NCBI GenBank assembly: GCA_029378245.1
Contig: JARKIF010000038.1
Location: 124,001-188,000, forward strand
DNA length: 64,000 nt
DNA from: Roridomyces roridus
Taxonomy: Eukaryota > Basidiomycota > Agaricomycetes > Agaricales > Mycenaceae
Direction of reading: 5' to 3'
The number at the start of each line of letters is the position of its first letter. Within the stretch, counting starts at the first letter, position 1. The position numbers and the translations under genes were made by a program. The notes under the pieces were generated by a model. The model was not told the DNA's origin. It did no database searches and was given only the letters and a program-made list of their open reading frames with translations. This document shows positions 43,918-55,100 of the stretch, in pieces.

Positions 43918-45510
43918 CTAAAGTGCGCACTCACGTACTGTTGCGCGACTTGAATCGCGTCGTGTTGCATCACACGAGCCAGCGTCTCCGGCGCTGACGA
44001 GGACGTCAAAAGTTTGCCACAATGATACACCGAATTGCTCACATGGTGGTTCATAGTATACGTCGTTCGAAAGAGCCCGGTCCAGAGATTTCTTGCTGAC
44101 AAACTCCGCTCGTTCTTTCCTCAGCGTCTCGTACGCCGCTAAGCGGGCGGGGATCTCGTCTTTCGTCGTCCCGAGAGAGAGTAGTACCCCCAACACACCC
44201 GCGTCTTCTATCGCCATTGATGCGCCTAGCCAGCCAAATCAGAACCTAGATAGGGATAAGAACGCGTGTACCTTGACCCATGAACGGCACACTTCCATGC
44301 GCGGAATCGCCGAGAAGGGCCGCGTGGCCTCGGATCCAGTTTCCTAGTACCGGGACAGTTCGGAGCTTCCATTTCAAGATCGGGGTGACGATGGGCAGAT
44401 CCAGCAGGCGTAGGAACTTGGAGTGCGCGTCGTGGAATTTTTCAAGCACCTCCTGCCGAGTGGCACTCGGGGCCCAGTCTACACGACCCAAATATCAAGT
44501 TGAAACCGGGAAATTCGATCACTTGGATCAAACCGCCTCACCCGGCTTGCCCTGGTCCTCATCTGCGAAAGAACCGACAAAGTTGATGAGTGTTCGATTC
44601 CGCACTGGGTATATGACTATCATCCGGAACGACTTGAAGCCAGTCCAAACGATGCCTTTGTGGAGATGGGGATCGTCCGTGTACCACCTGAGATCAGGGA
44701 TGTCCTTCACGCCTGAGGCATCAAGGAGGAAACGGAAACAGGATATTCCACAGGGAAGAGGCTGCACGGCCTGCCCCAGGATAGTGCTTCGTATTGTGGA
44801 CTTGTACGCAGCTCAGTTTCGAGATTAACAACAAAGGACGATACGCACATGAATCCCGTCCGCTCCAATGACGAGATCTGCTGAAATTGTGTTGCCATTG
44901 GCTAGAGTGATACTACCAACCTCTGGATCACAGGACAAGACTTTGCTGCCCAGGTGCAACTGGGCGGGTGTTCCTTGACCTTCTTCGGCAGTGGCTAAAC
45001 GCTCGAGTTCGTTGCGAAAATCACTCCGATGACAAGCGATAGGCTAGCTCGGGTTATTGCCATCCGAGCAGGCATGAAAGAGACCTACTCGGGCGCGACC
45101 ATTGTCCTCGGTAGTACTGCGAGCTCCCCCCGAATTCAACGTGCCAGATCCAGTCCGAGCATCCAATCTGACCATCTGGAGTGGAGTTAAACTTGACCGT
45201 ACGGAATTCGGAGACTTGCCGTATCGAACTCCACGCCCTGCAAGTTTGCTGTGTGAAAGCCCAGCTGGTGCAGAACGCGCAAGGCGTTGACCTGTAACGT
45301 GATGCCAGCCCCGATTTCTGTCTGTTTGTCAGAGGCTTCAAAGACCTGAGTGGAAAGCTTTCAAAATATATAGGGCCGGTTACTGAGTTGACGGACCTGG
45401 ACGTTGTGGCCAGATTTTCGCAATGCGATGGCAGCAGTCAGTCCGCCGAGACCTGCACCGATGATTGAGACTTTCAAAGGACGTGAGAGAGTAACTTCGT
45501 TGGTCGCCAT
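43918..45510 (-). CDS. FAD-dependent aromatic monooxygenase (salicylate hydroxylase-like)
   Basis: Minus strand, about five to seven exons. The start MATNEVTLSRPLKVSIIGAG leads to GLGGLTAAIALRKSGHNVQ, the Rossmann GxGxxG. The next exons give EIGAGITLQVNALRVLHQLG, then HRSDFRNELERLA and ITLANGNTISADLVIGADGI, with the DG of the FAD/NADPH motif. LRWYTDDPHLHKGIVWTGF follows. The conserved HAALLGDSAHGSVPFMGQG is the FAD ribityl GD box. The final exon has MAIEDAGVLGVLLSL and ends at 43,918. Such enzymes hydroxylate phenolic acids. An upstream in-frame ATG at 45,543 is possible. I saw no break, so the gene may be active. It points toward the PKS remnant. Confidence 0.8.
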
Positions 45511-45543
45511 TGAGTCAAGTAGCGTAGTCCATGCGCCGTTCAA

Positions 45544-46498
45544 GTATCTTGCAGCCCATCGTAAGATGCTACTCTTCCGCGGTTTTAGAAAGCGTTGAAA
45601 GATCTTGGCGGCTTATGAGCGAGATTAGTTCGAAGTGCGAGTTGCTGGTGGGCCACGATCGAAGGTGGAAGAACATAGTTGAGGTCAATCGCGCATCAAG
45701 TGAATTCGGAGTGACTGATTCGAATCGGAGAGCGACTTGCCTTGGACTTGCCTGTTGCTTACCCGGATGGAAGAACTGATGCGAAGAGAGGGAGAAGATT
45801 CGGAAAGAACCAGGGGATTTCGAGATAAGAATACAGTGGGCTTGTCGGAGTCTTTGTCATTGACTCATCGGTCAAGTGGCACTTGGACTCATCTGATCCG
45901 AAATCAGAAGACCTTTTCAAGAGGCTGCCATCTCAATTCTCGGCCGTGTCTTGTTGCCTTTCCCGCCATACTGTACCATTTCGATCAATTCGAATGGTCA
46001 CAAGTCACAAGCCCCGTTTCATACGGAATTTTTCGTATGTCACAGGGCCACGGAGGCGATTTTGGCTTTGCCGAGGTGTGCCGGTGATAGCCGAGCTTAG
46101 CCGACGGATCAAATTGCCTTTTTGGGCTCGGCTACTAATGGTTCCATTCGTATGAAAAGTCACAGCCCAAAGTGCCATTCGAATTGATCGAAATGGTACA
46201 GTATCCCAATGCGGGCTGTGAATGGCTAGGAGTTGCTCAAACCCGTTCGGATGTCGATACGCACTTCAGCCAATCTCTGATTTAGAGGATTCAGAATCGG
46301 ACGAAGAGGACTCGGTCGGAATCTAGACTACGATGGCAGCATCATCCAGCTAGAGATCAATAATGCCGCGAGTTAATGTTCAACATTTACAAGCGAAATG
46401 ATTTATGTAAGTATGTACGGGATTAAATTTCCACAGTCGGCAGAAACTCCTAGCGCAGAGAAGAAAAATGAATGTACTTGGATAAAGATGTGAAAAAA
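45544..46498. other. Intergenic stretch with one small MITE
   Basis: No gene is supported on either strand. It contains the palindromic MITE at 45,969-46,203 and, toward the right, the 3' flank of the dioxygenase gene. Confidence 0.45.
45969..46203. mobile_element. 231-bp MITE with about 27-bp TIRs and TA target site
   Basis: The left end CTGTACCATTTCGATCAATT (then CGAATGG) and the right end are exact reverse complements. TA flanks both (45,969-45,970 and 46,202-46,203). The middle holds GTCACA/TGTGAC-type inverted words and no coding. A related but diverged copy is at about 57,957-58,188. Confidence 0.7.
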
Positions 46499-46860
46499 TC
46501 AGAGCCCGAAGGCAATAGTCTCAGAGCTGTATATGTCCGTTACGAGGCGTACAGCGCCGCCATCCCCTGCCCCTGCGGCGACGTACATGGGCACAAAGTG
46601 GTCGGCTCTCGGGTGAGACTCGCTGAAGCCGGGATGCTGGAAGAGGTTCACAAAGGTGGTTTTACGAGCTGCGTCCTAGAGAGAGTTGCAGCAATCAGTA
46701 TTGCAATCAGAAAAACACAGAGGAGAACATAATTACATCCTCAACCTTCACCGCCTGTACAACCGCGCGGTCAAATTCGATATGCACAGGCTTGGCGGTC
46801 TCTGGTGAAAAGGAGTCAAAGTTCATCAGGAAAAAATGAGCTTGGCTCTGTCGCTCTCTG

Positions 46861-47040
46861 AGTTCTCCGTAGTTCCAGTATCCCGGTAGCCAAGTCCCCT
46901 CCTATTAGGTCCTTGGTAGCTCTCCTGCCAATGCCCGGTAGCTCCAGGTAGCTCTCGCGTATGTGCTCGGTAGCCATCCGGAGCGCTCGGTAGTAATCAG
47001 CTACCGAGGCTACTGCTGCACTCAGAGCTTGGTTGCACGG
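46861..47040. repeat. Left subterminal GGTAGC array
   Basis: About seven copies of GGTAGC or close variants in about 180 bp, mostly in one direction with one or two inverted. The right array is its mirror image. Confidence 0.7.
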
Positions 47041-47149
47041 CACTATGTATAGGTAGATGGTCCAATTGTTCTTCAATAGTTTGTGATCCACACCAAATGA
47101 AAGCGAACAAAATTCACATTCGAATTAATAGCAAGCATAATGTACTAGA

Positions 47150-49253
47150 TTACGGCGTGGGGTTTTCGTCACCCGCGTTCGAATTGTTCTCGTCACCCGC
47201 GTTGGAACCGTCCTCGTCACCCGCGTTGAAACCGTCTGCGTCATCCTCGCCCTCCTCGTCCTCATCCAGGGATTCCTCTGCTTCGCTGTCGGTCTCTCCC
47301 GTCCGGCCTTCCAGTTCCGCGTGAAGGAATTTCATCTGTGTCCAGGAGATGTTGGTGTTCACCGCCGCGAGTGGCTGGGGGCCAATTGATTGGCTAGGGA
47401 AAGATGAGGTCGGTGTTTCAAATGAACAGAGATAGATGTAACTCACGCAGCGCGGTTGTACCATTTGGTGCGAATTTTGGTCGTCACCTCGGGACTTGCT
47501 TCACACCACTTCTTGACGTCGTTCAGATGCGTGAGGAAGATCTTGGTGTTGTCCTTTTCGGTGAACTTCTTGACAATCGGAGATCCGGTGGACCATTCAT
47601 CCCCGAGATGTTGCAGCTGACGAGTATCAATGATCAGATAAGAGTGAATTGAGAGCACACACCACAGTGAACTCCAGCGCAATGAACGGTGGTGGGAGGG
47701 GATAGAAGTATGATCGAAAGATGATAGCCAACGAGTTTTTGTCCCTAAAGACGTAATGGCCGCGGGCCGAGCCGAGGATAGCTGCGCCGCCGAATCCTTG
47801 GCACACGACAAAATCCTACAGAGCATTGAGCAAACAGTGGGCAGGGGGAAAAAAAAAGCAGACCTTGTAGTGGAAGGCGGAGTAGTCGATGAGATGCGTA
47901 ATCCGTATCTTGTTGGTGATGATGACACCCCGTTGGCTGCTGCGTTTGAGTTTGAAGTGAGCGGCGAAGAGCGGCCGTAAGCTCTCGACGACCTTGCCGC
48001 GAATGTGCGATCCGCGTTTGCCGATCTGTAGAAGTGTCAGCGATGAACATGAACGATGAAAGGGCATACAATTTTTTTGATGCGCTCGGTGACCTGGTAG
48101 CGCACAGGTCGCTCACCTTCGGCCAGAGCCTCGTCCGCCGCAATGTTGGCGTTGTCCCAACACTGTTGGGCCCACTGAAGTTGGAAGGCGGTTGAGGGGA
48201 AGGGGTTCAGGGTGAGTATGCGAGCTGAATACTCGCCACAAGCCCGAAGGATCAGAGCCTCCACGACGGGCTCGTAGTCACCAGCCTTCGGTTTTGGACC
48301 AGCGACAAAGTCCTCACGGTACTTGGACTCCCGCAACTTGGGTTTGGTCGAACGTTTGGCGGGTGGGGCAGAGGTATCATCGACGGCCGCCGCCCGCACA
48401 CGCTTGTCGCCAGTGGTGGGTTGGAGACACGCTGCCACCGCCGGCAAGGGCGCGGCACGGGCAGGGGCAGGTGCGTATCGCACCTGTATAACATTCAGCA
48501 AGCAATCGGGACCCAAGATTGTGAACGCACCGGTACGGGATCTATATCATCCTCCTCAATATCCATGCCATTCGTGCCCTCATCATTGTGGTCAGGAGCC
48601 AGGGTCGAGACATTGATGGTACTGCCTCCCGGGCGCTGAGCGGTCGCGGGCTCTGGAAGGGACTTGAATGTGCGAGGGGAGAAGTGGGTAGTCGATTGCG
48701 AGCTCTGGACCTTGCGAATCACAGGCGTCGGGCGAGGAAGGGGGACAGGAAGTAGAGGAAGGGGTGTAATCTATGGCTTGTTAACCAGATGTGGCAGAAG
48801 GGAGCGTCACGCACCCGGGAGGCAAAAACACCATCCGACTCATCATCCCGCTCTTCGCTCTCGAAATCGTCGTCGTCCTCCGCCTGAGCCGTGGGGACGC
48901 CGCCTAGTGTAGCGTGTCAGTGCTCAGAAAAAGCCAGAACAGGCCGCTTACCAGACTTCTCCATCTCTTTCATTTTTTTCTCCATCTTGGCAATTTTCTT
49001 CTGCGCGGCCTGGAGCTTTTGTGTTGCGGCTGCAGCATTCTCTTTGTCTGTGAAGCCAGTCATTAGCATGAGCAAGAAGCAAGCAATCAACAGCATGCTT
49101 ACCGGCGACCGCCTGTCTCTCCGACGGTTTGCGGGCAGTACCACGCGTGCGATCCGTAAGGGTGACATTTCCCGACAGATCATCTCGAGAGCGGCGACGG
49201 GGTTTCGGCTTGACCGTCTGGGCGGGCGGCTCATCAGCCTCGGAGTCGTACAT
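47150..49253 (-). CDS. DUF6532-like protein carried by the Plavaka element
   Basis: ATG at 49,253 (MYDSEADEPPAQTVKPKPRR). About eight exons with short introns. The N-terminal half is polar, with a Lys-rich coiled coil (KLQAAQKKIAKMEKKMKEME) and Pro/Ser-rich linkers. The core runs through LTLNPFPSTAFQLQWAQQCW, GSHIRGKVVESLRPLFAAHF, DFVVCQGFGGAAILGSARGH and IIFRSYFYPLPPPFIALEFT, then HLGDEWSTG. This layout matches my memory of the fungal DUF6532 domain. The C-terminus is an acidic D/E/G/N tail with a repeated SNAGDE motif, stop at 47,150. It is divergent from the transposase gene, with 259 bp between starts. The role is unknown; an accessory transposition factor is a guess. Confidence 0.65.
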
Positions 49254-49371
49254 GGTGGTGGAGGGAAACAGAGAGAGAGAAAAAACAAAGATCGCACCAT
49301 AATATATTCGTTGCTGGGTACATAACGCATCAGTAAGCGTCGCGCTGCGGCGGACCCAGGAAGTTGGTACA

Positions 49372-49554
49372 CCCTGTAACCGAATAAGCGCACTCCGTCT
49401 TAGACCGTCTTTGCCACTATGGAATCCTTTACCTGCTCGTGCTGTGCTATCTGGCGCCCAATAGACCCTGTAACCGAATGAGCACACTCCGTCTTAGGCC
49501 GTCTTTGCCACTATGGAATCCTTCACCTGCTCGTACTGTGCTATCCGGCGCCCA
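49372..49554 (+). repeat. 89-bp tandem duplication over the transposase start
   Basis: Units 49372-49460 and 49466-49554 are about 90% alike. Each contains the start ATG and the first twelve codons (MESFTCS then CAI). In the first unit the frame runs into the second and stops after 20 codons, so the leader carries an upstream ORF that copies the protein's own N-terminus. Confidence 0.7.
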
Positions 49555-52500
49555 ACTTTGCAGGGGCTGCGATCGCACATCGTACAAAGCAAGCCCTGTC
49601 GTGCTAAACAGTATCTTGAATACTCCGCCCTGTCTGATAGCGATAGCGACGAGTCGGATGGTGATGCTAGTTCGGTAGCTGAAGGCAGCATCGACGGGAT
49701 GGCTGAGACTGGCGCAGACGACGTGGGAGGAGAGCTCGACGGGTATGGTGAGGTGCCATCCTACACAGACAGTGACGAGGACATGGCTGTGGACCCGCCT
49801 CGCCCTCCCAGTCCGGCCCCCGTACCCGATGACTCGTCACCTCCATCACAGAAGCGGCCCCGTCCGACCGTCGAAGAGATTGAAGACGAAGATGCCCGCT
49901 GGGTTCAGGATTTTCCGGCGGAGATGGAAGCTGGGAAGCGCCGTGGGACTTGCGACACTTTCTTTGAGAGACTGCGAGCACAGCAGATGGACGCGAATAC
50001 TCCGCCTTGGCATCCGTTCCAAAGCGAGGGCGAATGGGACCTTGCACAATGGCTAATGACGTCGGGTCTCAGCCAGAAGAAAACGGACGAATATTTGAAG
50101 CTGAATGTGGTACGTACCAGGTGTTATGATCCAGCTCCAGCGTCTCATGCACAGCTGTATAGGTTCGGACGGGGATCAACCCATCCTTCAAAAACGGTCG
50201 GAGATTCCTGCAATACGTTGATTCCTTGCCGCAGGGTCCACAGTGGCGTTGTCGTCCATTCGAAGTGGTTGGCGATGAACTGGATGCTGATGGGAACCAA
50301 CGGAAGGAGATGGTGGAGATGTGGCATCGAGATCCTGTCGAGGTCGTCAGAGAACTTCTCGGGAACCCGTCGTTCCAAGACCAGGGTTACGCACCGATCC
50401 GAATCTTCAAGGAATTCGAGGAGGGGCGGGGGGACGGCGAGGATTGCTTCTCCAATCGCGAATACTCGGAGATGTGGACGGCGGACTGGTGGTGGGAGAT
50501 TCAGGTAAGCATGGCCCGATTGGACATGGTATGGACAGCGTACTCACGTTCATGCGCAGGAGCTTCTTCCCATCGGCGCGACACTCTCACCAATCATCAT
50601 CTCCTCCGACAAGACCCAGTTGACTCACTTCAGCGGCGATAAGCAAGCCTGGCCGGTCTACATCAGCGTAGGCAATCTGAGGAAGGCGACTCGACGCACC
50701 ACCTCGTCGCGTGCGACAATTTTGCTCGGCTACATTCCCGTCACCAAGCTCGAGATCTTCTCAAAGGAGAACCGCTCTAGGGAGGGCCACCAGTTGTTCC
50801 ACGACTGTGTGAAGGCGATGCTGGAGCCGCTGAAGGAGGCAGGAGAGAAGGGTGTGCTGATGGATTGCGCTGATGGCTTCGTACGGCATATCTTCCCGAT
50901 CTTGTCGGCCTACATCGCCGATTATCCGGAACAAACTCTTGTTGCATGCTGTCGGGAGAATTCATGCCCCAAGTGCCTCGTCACACCCCATGGGCGCGGA
51001 GATACAGTACGCTCACCACCTCGGGAACCCACTGAGACTCTGCGTGTCCTCAAAGAGCAAGCCAAACACGAACGGCCGATCGAATACGTCGAGCAAAACT
51101 TGCGTCCAATCAATCCCTTTTGGGAAGCCTTCCCTCACTGCGACATCTTCTCCTGCATGACGCCCGACGCTCTCCATGAGCTCCACAACGGTGTTTTCGG
51201 CGACCATATTATCAAGTGGGCGAACAAGGCCACTCGGGGGGGTTCTAAAGAGATCGATGCTCGCTTCCGGGCCCTTCCACCGCATCCCACGCTTCGTCAC
51301 TTCAAGAAGGGCATCTCGTTGACGACTCAGTGGACAGGGAAAGAGCACAAGAACATGGAGAAGACTTATCTCGGCATTCTCGCCAAGGCGACAGACCCGG
51401 CGGTGCAGCGCGCCGTTCGCGGTATTCTTGATTTTATTCACTACGCCCACTTCGAAGTCCATTCCGATGATTCCCTGGCCCGACTCGACGCCGCATGGGC
51501 GGCTTTTCATTCCAACAAGCAGATTTTCGTGTCGTCCAAGATACGCAAGCATTTCCGCATCAACAAACTGCACAAGCTCAAGCATTACGTCGATGCCATT
51601 CGTTCTCGTGGGACTGCCGACGGCTTCAACACGGAAAATACAGAGCGGCTGCACATCGACCTTGCGAAGGCGGGCTACAACGCAAGCAACAGGGTGGCGT
51701 ATACACGGCAGATGGCTGTCTGGCTTGCTCGCCAAGAGGCGGTTCATCGTTTCGGAACGTATCTGCAATGGGCGATGCCGGGATACATTGCGCAGACTAA
51801 CACTGTCGAAGAAGAGGAGGCACATGAGAACGAGACCAACGCCGCGGCGCCGCTACCACCGGTGAATGTCGAAGAACCCGACCTCTCTGACGAGGCCGAT
51901 GACAGCGCAACGTCTGATACTGGCCACCGTATCGCAAAGAAGCCTCCCTTTCCTGATCTTACGGCGACATCCATCGAGACTGATTTCCGTGCGCCGGACT
52001 TCTTGTACCACCTCGATCGTTTTCTTCAATCCAAGTCCATTGACCCGACGACACCTATCGAGGCTTCCACATTCCCCGTTTACAAGCGCTTCTCCATCAT
52101 GCTTCCCAAGATTCCTGCGATTACTTCTCACGACCGCAAGGACGTTGTCCGCGCCGTTCGTGGAGAGGTCATGAAGATGACGGAGAAGGGCGTGCGGCAG
52201 GCAACGGCTGGTCAATTTGACACTGTCCTCGTTCGGACAGCGAAACCCGACGGGGATCAGCGTCCCACCGATGGTAAGTGTTACATTTCTCGTTGGAAAA
52301 ATTCCCTCAAGCTATTTGCAGGATTGTCTGTTGCCCGGGTACGCGTTATTTTCTGCTTACCAGCGAAGCACGGTATTTATCCTGATCCACTCGCATATGT
52401 GGACTGGTACAAGCCACTCAATGCCCCGGTACCTGACATAGGGATGCATGAAGTTTCACTCTCCAGCCGGAACCATCGACAGAAATCTTCAATCATTCCA

Positions 52501-52734
52501 ATAACAGCCATCTTCCGCTCCTGCCACCTCATTCCTGTATTCGGCCGCGCTGCTAATCCGACGTGGACTTCAGATCGTGTTCTGGACCAGTGCAAGTCTT
52601 TTTATGTCAATCCTTATCTTCGACACCACGACTTTTTTTTATTCCGCTACCTTGTTGACACACACAATGAAAAGAAGGCGGAGCAACAACGGCAGGCACG
52701 GATTCGACAGTTGGGCCGCGCGGGGCGCTTTTAG
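49513..52734 (+). CDS. Plavaka transposase
   Basis: About 1,000 residues in four exons. The N-terminus is a zinc-finger-like segment (FTCSYCAIRRPTLQGLRSHI) and an acidic linker. EWDLAQWLMTSGLSQKKTDE precedes intron 1 (about 50,109-50,153). Exon 2 has GPQWRCRPFEVVGDELDADG, DPVEVVRELLGNPSF and EMWTADWWWEIQ. After intron 2 come DKTQLTHFSGDKQAWPVYIS, MDCADGFVRHIFPILSAYIA, CCRENSCPKCLV, TPDALHELHNGVFGDHIIKW and INKLHKLKHYVDAIRSRGTA, the hallmark blocks of Plavaka proteins. A last intron is near 52,275-52,321; the stop is at 52,734. All blocks are open, so the enzyme is probably functional. The catalytic residues are likely the Asp in CADGF and acidic residues in later blocks. Confidence 0.9.
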
Positions 52735-52790
52735 TTACACTGTAATTACTCGCTAATGTTGAATTTCCCCATCATCTCGCAGTATATTTG

Positions 52791-52985
52791 TGGCAACGAC
52801 CAGTAGTGCTACTATTGCTACTCGGTCCATGGCAAATATACCTGAGCTACGGAGCAGCACTGTTCGGACTACCTCGGCTACCAGGCAACTGGACCATGGC
52901 TACTGGGGCTACCGGCAACTTGAGAGCTTTTGCAGGAGTGCTACTAGGGCTACCAGGACTACCGGGCATGCGGAGATCTTGGTGT
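52791..52985. repeat. Right subterminal GCTACC array
   Basis: About ten copies of GCTAC(C/G/T) or close variants in 195 bp, in the orientation opposite to the left array. Confidence 0.7.
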
Positions 52986-54254
52986 GCGCTACGCAACCAA
53001 ATACTTTTTGCTGATGTTGTGAAGGTTATGCACCGTGAAACCGCCCGATAGGATAAGAATGCCTTCCTCCCTCAGCTCGGCCACCGCCTTGCCCACGTCC
53101 CAGTGGACCTCGGGACTCAAGCTCGAGTCTATTGGGACCTGCACAATTGGGATGTCTGTAAAAACGCTCCCGAACATGATACGGAAGGGGATGAAGACGC
53201 CGTGATCGAACCCTGGCCCAGTGAATCCACGCCCGTCTTCCCCGCGGGCCTCGGTTTTTGGAGTGAGGCGCGCGCGTTGCCCAGCGGCTTTGTAGAGGTC
53301 TACGACGCGCTGGGCGAGGGCAGTGTCGCCGCGGGATTCAAAGTCGATTTCGTAGAAGCTGGGCGCGAGGCTGCGCTGGTAGTCGTACAACAAGGGGTTG
53401 CTCTCGCCGTAGTCGGTGACTGCCAAAAGATTCAATTCGAGACAAATACTTTGAAGAGAAGAAAGGGCACGCGCCTAGACGTTCTCCGTACGTTTCCCAA
53501 TGACCACTGAACACGACGATACCTTTGGGCGGGTATTTCTTGAGCAGTGCCGGCCCAAAATCCTTGAGAAATGTGGCCAAAGGCCCGCTCGCACCAGCCC
53601 AAGGCAGGATAACCGCGGGGACGTGGCCGGCCGAATCAGAGTCCGGACCCATCGTCATAGGCGCCCCGTGGCCAAAGAAAAAAACGGGGATCTTTTCGGG
53701 AGTGTCGGGAAGCTCGTCGAGAACCTTTCGCCATTCCTTTTGCATCGTCTGGAGGTCAACGTTAACGGTTGCCATGTTTATCTTGAATGTGGAAGAATAC
53801 TTGGGATCAGAGTCGGTTTCATCGAGATGGGAAGCGCAATGGGTCTTATACGGTTGGCAATAAACGTACGATCGAAGGCCGCTTCGTTGATCGGTGATTT
53901 CTTCTGGCAGTATCGACGCCGTCCGACGATTCCGCCCCGTTGATTTAATTTGTGGCCGAGAAGAATCCAAGGATGAGTAAGGATGGACTGGATAGTGATG
54001 CAGAGGGAGGAAGTCAAACCCCCACAGGAAAGCAGAAATGGGCACGCCATCTGGAGTCTGGACGCCCGATTCGTCCCTGGGTGGCATGTAGTTGCGCCGT
54101 AAGTCCCAGAGAGCGGATATCGAACGGCCTGCGCCCCGAATTGCTGCCAGAAGCAAGCCACAATACTAGGGCAATTCTAGCGGGTAAATTGGCTGGGATG
54201 GAGGCAGCGGCGGGCGGGGCCAACGGCAGTGGCCTCATCTCCTGGAAGCAAACA

Positions 54255-55100
54255 AGCAGGTGCCCCCCGTCTTCATCCGCAAGGAGAACACCCAGAGACG
54301 CGACTCCTTCCCTCGACTACAAGGATTGAAGGATTCGGATTGGATTAGGATTAAAGATTTCTCCAATATTTCTCTGGTCCCGACTCCCGACGGCGTCTTC
54401 CGGGTCCAGCGAGATGTCCACACAGCCACACAGCTCGAGTCCGTTGAACGTTCCGAGTCGAATTGAGATGTGTTGCCTATGTACAGCGAGCGACCTCAGT
54501 CGGAGTCGGCGGGATTGCGGCGGGAGTCGGAGGACATGGCCAGGCGTCACGGTGATCACGCAATAGTCACGTGCATCCGACTCCTTTCCTTTGACGACCA
54601 CGACCACTCGAAGCACGGATGGGAGACGCAGAACCTCTCAGGTAGGCGCCTCCGAAACCGCTGAGAGCTGGATGTCGATTGGCCCGTTCCCAGCCAGCTC
54701 GCTTCTTGGCAACAATGCCACAAACAACTCTGCTGTGGAAAGACTACGAATCAGCCTCTGAAGCCCATTGCACCGTTAGACCCTCCCTTTGTTCGTCTGA
54801 GCCTCGAAGAAGAACGTATCGCGCGCGCTCGAGATCCTTGGGTACGCGATTCAAAGGTGTTGCAAATATTCAACATTCAGTTGGTCATTTCCTCAATGGC
54901 ATATCTTCCCTCGTTGACGCAGATATTCGATAGTTCCCTAGGATCCAAGGATTATTTCGCCATTCCCAACCCACCTCTTCTTGAACGCCACACGGAGCAA
55001 GCATGGATTACGCCGTTGGACCGGTTCACGTATTCCGAGACAGAAATACTTTGTGCGTTGCAGCATCTTCTGTTTAAACAGTGCATTGAATCCACTCGTA
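54255..55100 (+). pseudogene. Duplicated 3' fragment of the STE3 receptor region
   Basis: 54,258-54,320 reads PPVFIRKENTQRRDSF, close to LPVFIRKETAQKRDSF in the tail of the second STE3 gene at 38,928. The downstream part (TTCCGAGTCGAATTGAG, GGAGTCGGC, ATATTCGATAGTTCCCT) parallels 39,545-39,990 in order. Thus the end of the receptor gene and its flank were copied about 15 kb away and then decayed. No receptor helices are included. Confidence 0.6.

Larger units (their letters stand above)
46824..53016. mobile_element. Autonomous Plavaka-type DNA transposon, 6,193 bp
   Basis: The left end CATCAGGAAAAAATGAGCTT and reversed right end CATCAGCAAAAAGTATTTGG share the first dozen bases except one. 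The target duplication is TT (46822-46823, 53017-53018), fixed by the in-frame repair of the split dioxygenase gene. Subterminal regions 46,861-47,040 and 52,791-52,985 are packed with GGTAGC (left) and its complement GCTACC (right), probable transposase-binding arrays. It holds two divergent genes with open coding, so it may be recent and active. Confidence 0.85.
46499..53775 (-). pseudogene. Extradiol (4,5-DOPA-type) dioxygenase gene split by Plavaka insertion
   Basis: A LigB-family ring-cleaving dioxygenase on the minus strand. Exon 1, from ATG 53,775, has IPVFFFGHGAPMTMGPDSDS and PKGIVVFSGHWET, with the first metal-binding histidines. Exon 2 (about 53,463-53,017) has VTDYGESNPLLYDYQ, GFDHGVFIPFRIMFG and SGGFTVHNLHN. 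There the element 46,824-53,016 intervenes. Removing it and one TT/AA duplication gives HNLHNFDSFSPETAKPVHIE in frame, reading on at 46,821. After a short intron the last exon has HPGFSESHPRADHFVPMYVA and ends TIAFGL at 46,499. Every family landmark is present, so the gene was probably functional until the insertion. Confidence 0.82.

Noticed and set aside
34857..46450. Search for CaaX pheromone precursor genes near the receptors
   Set aside because: Several short frames were inspected, including 39,443-39,787 minus with an internal CILY, but none ends in a CaaX-type motif before a stop.
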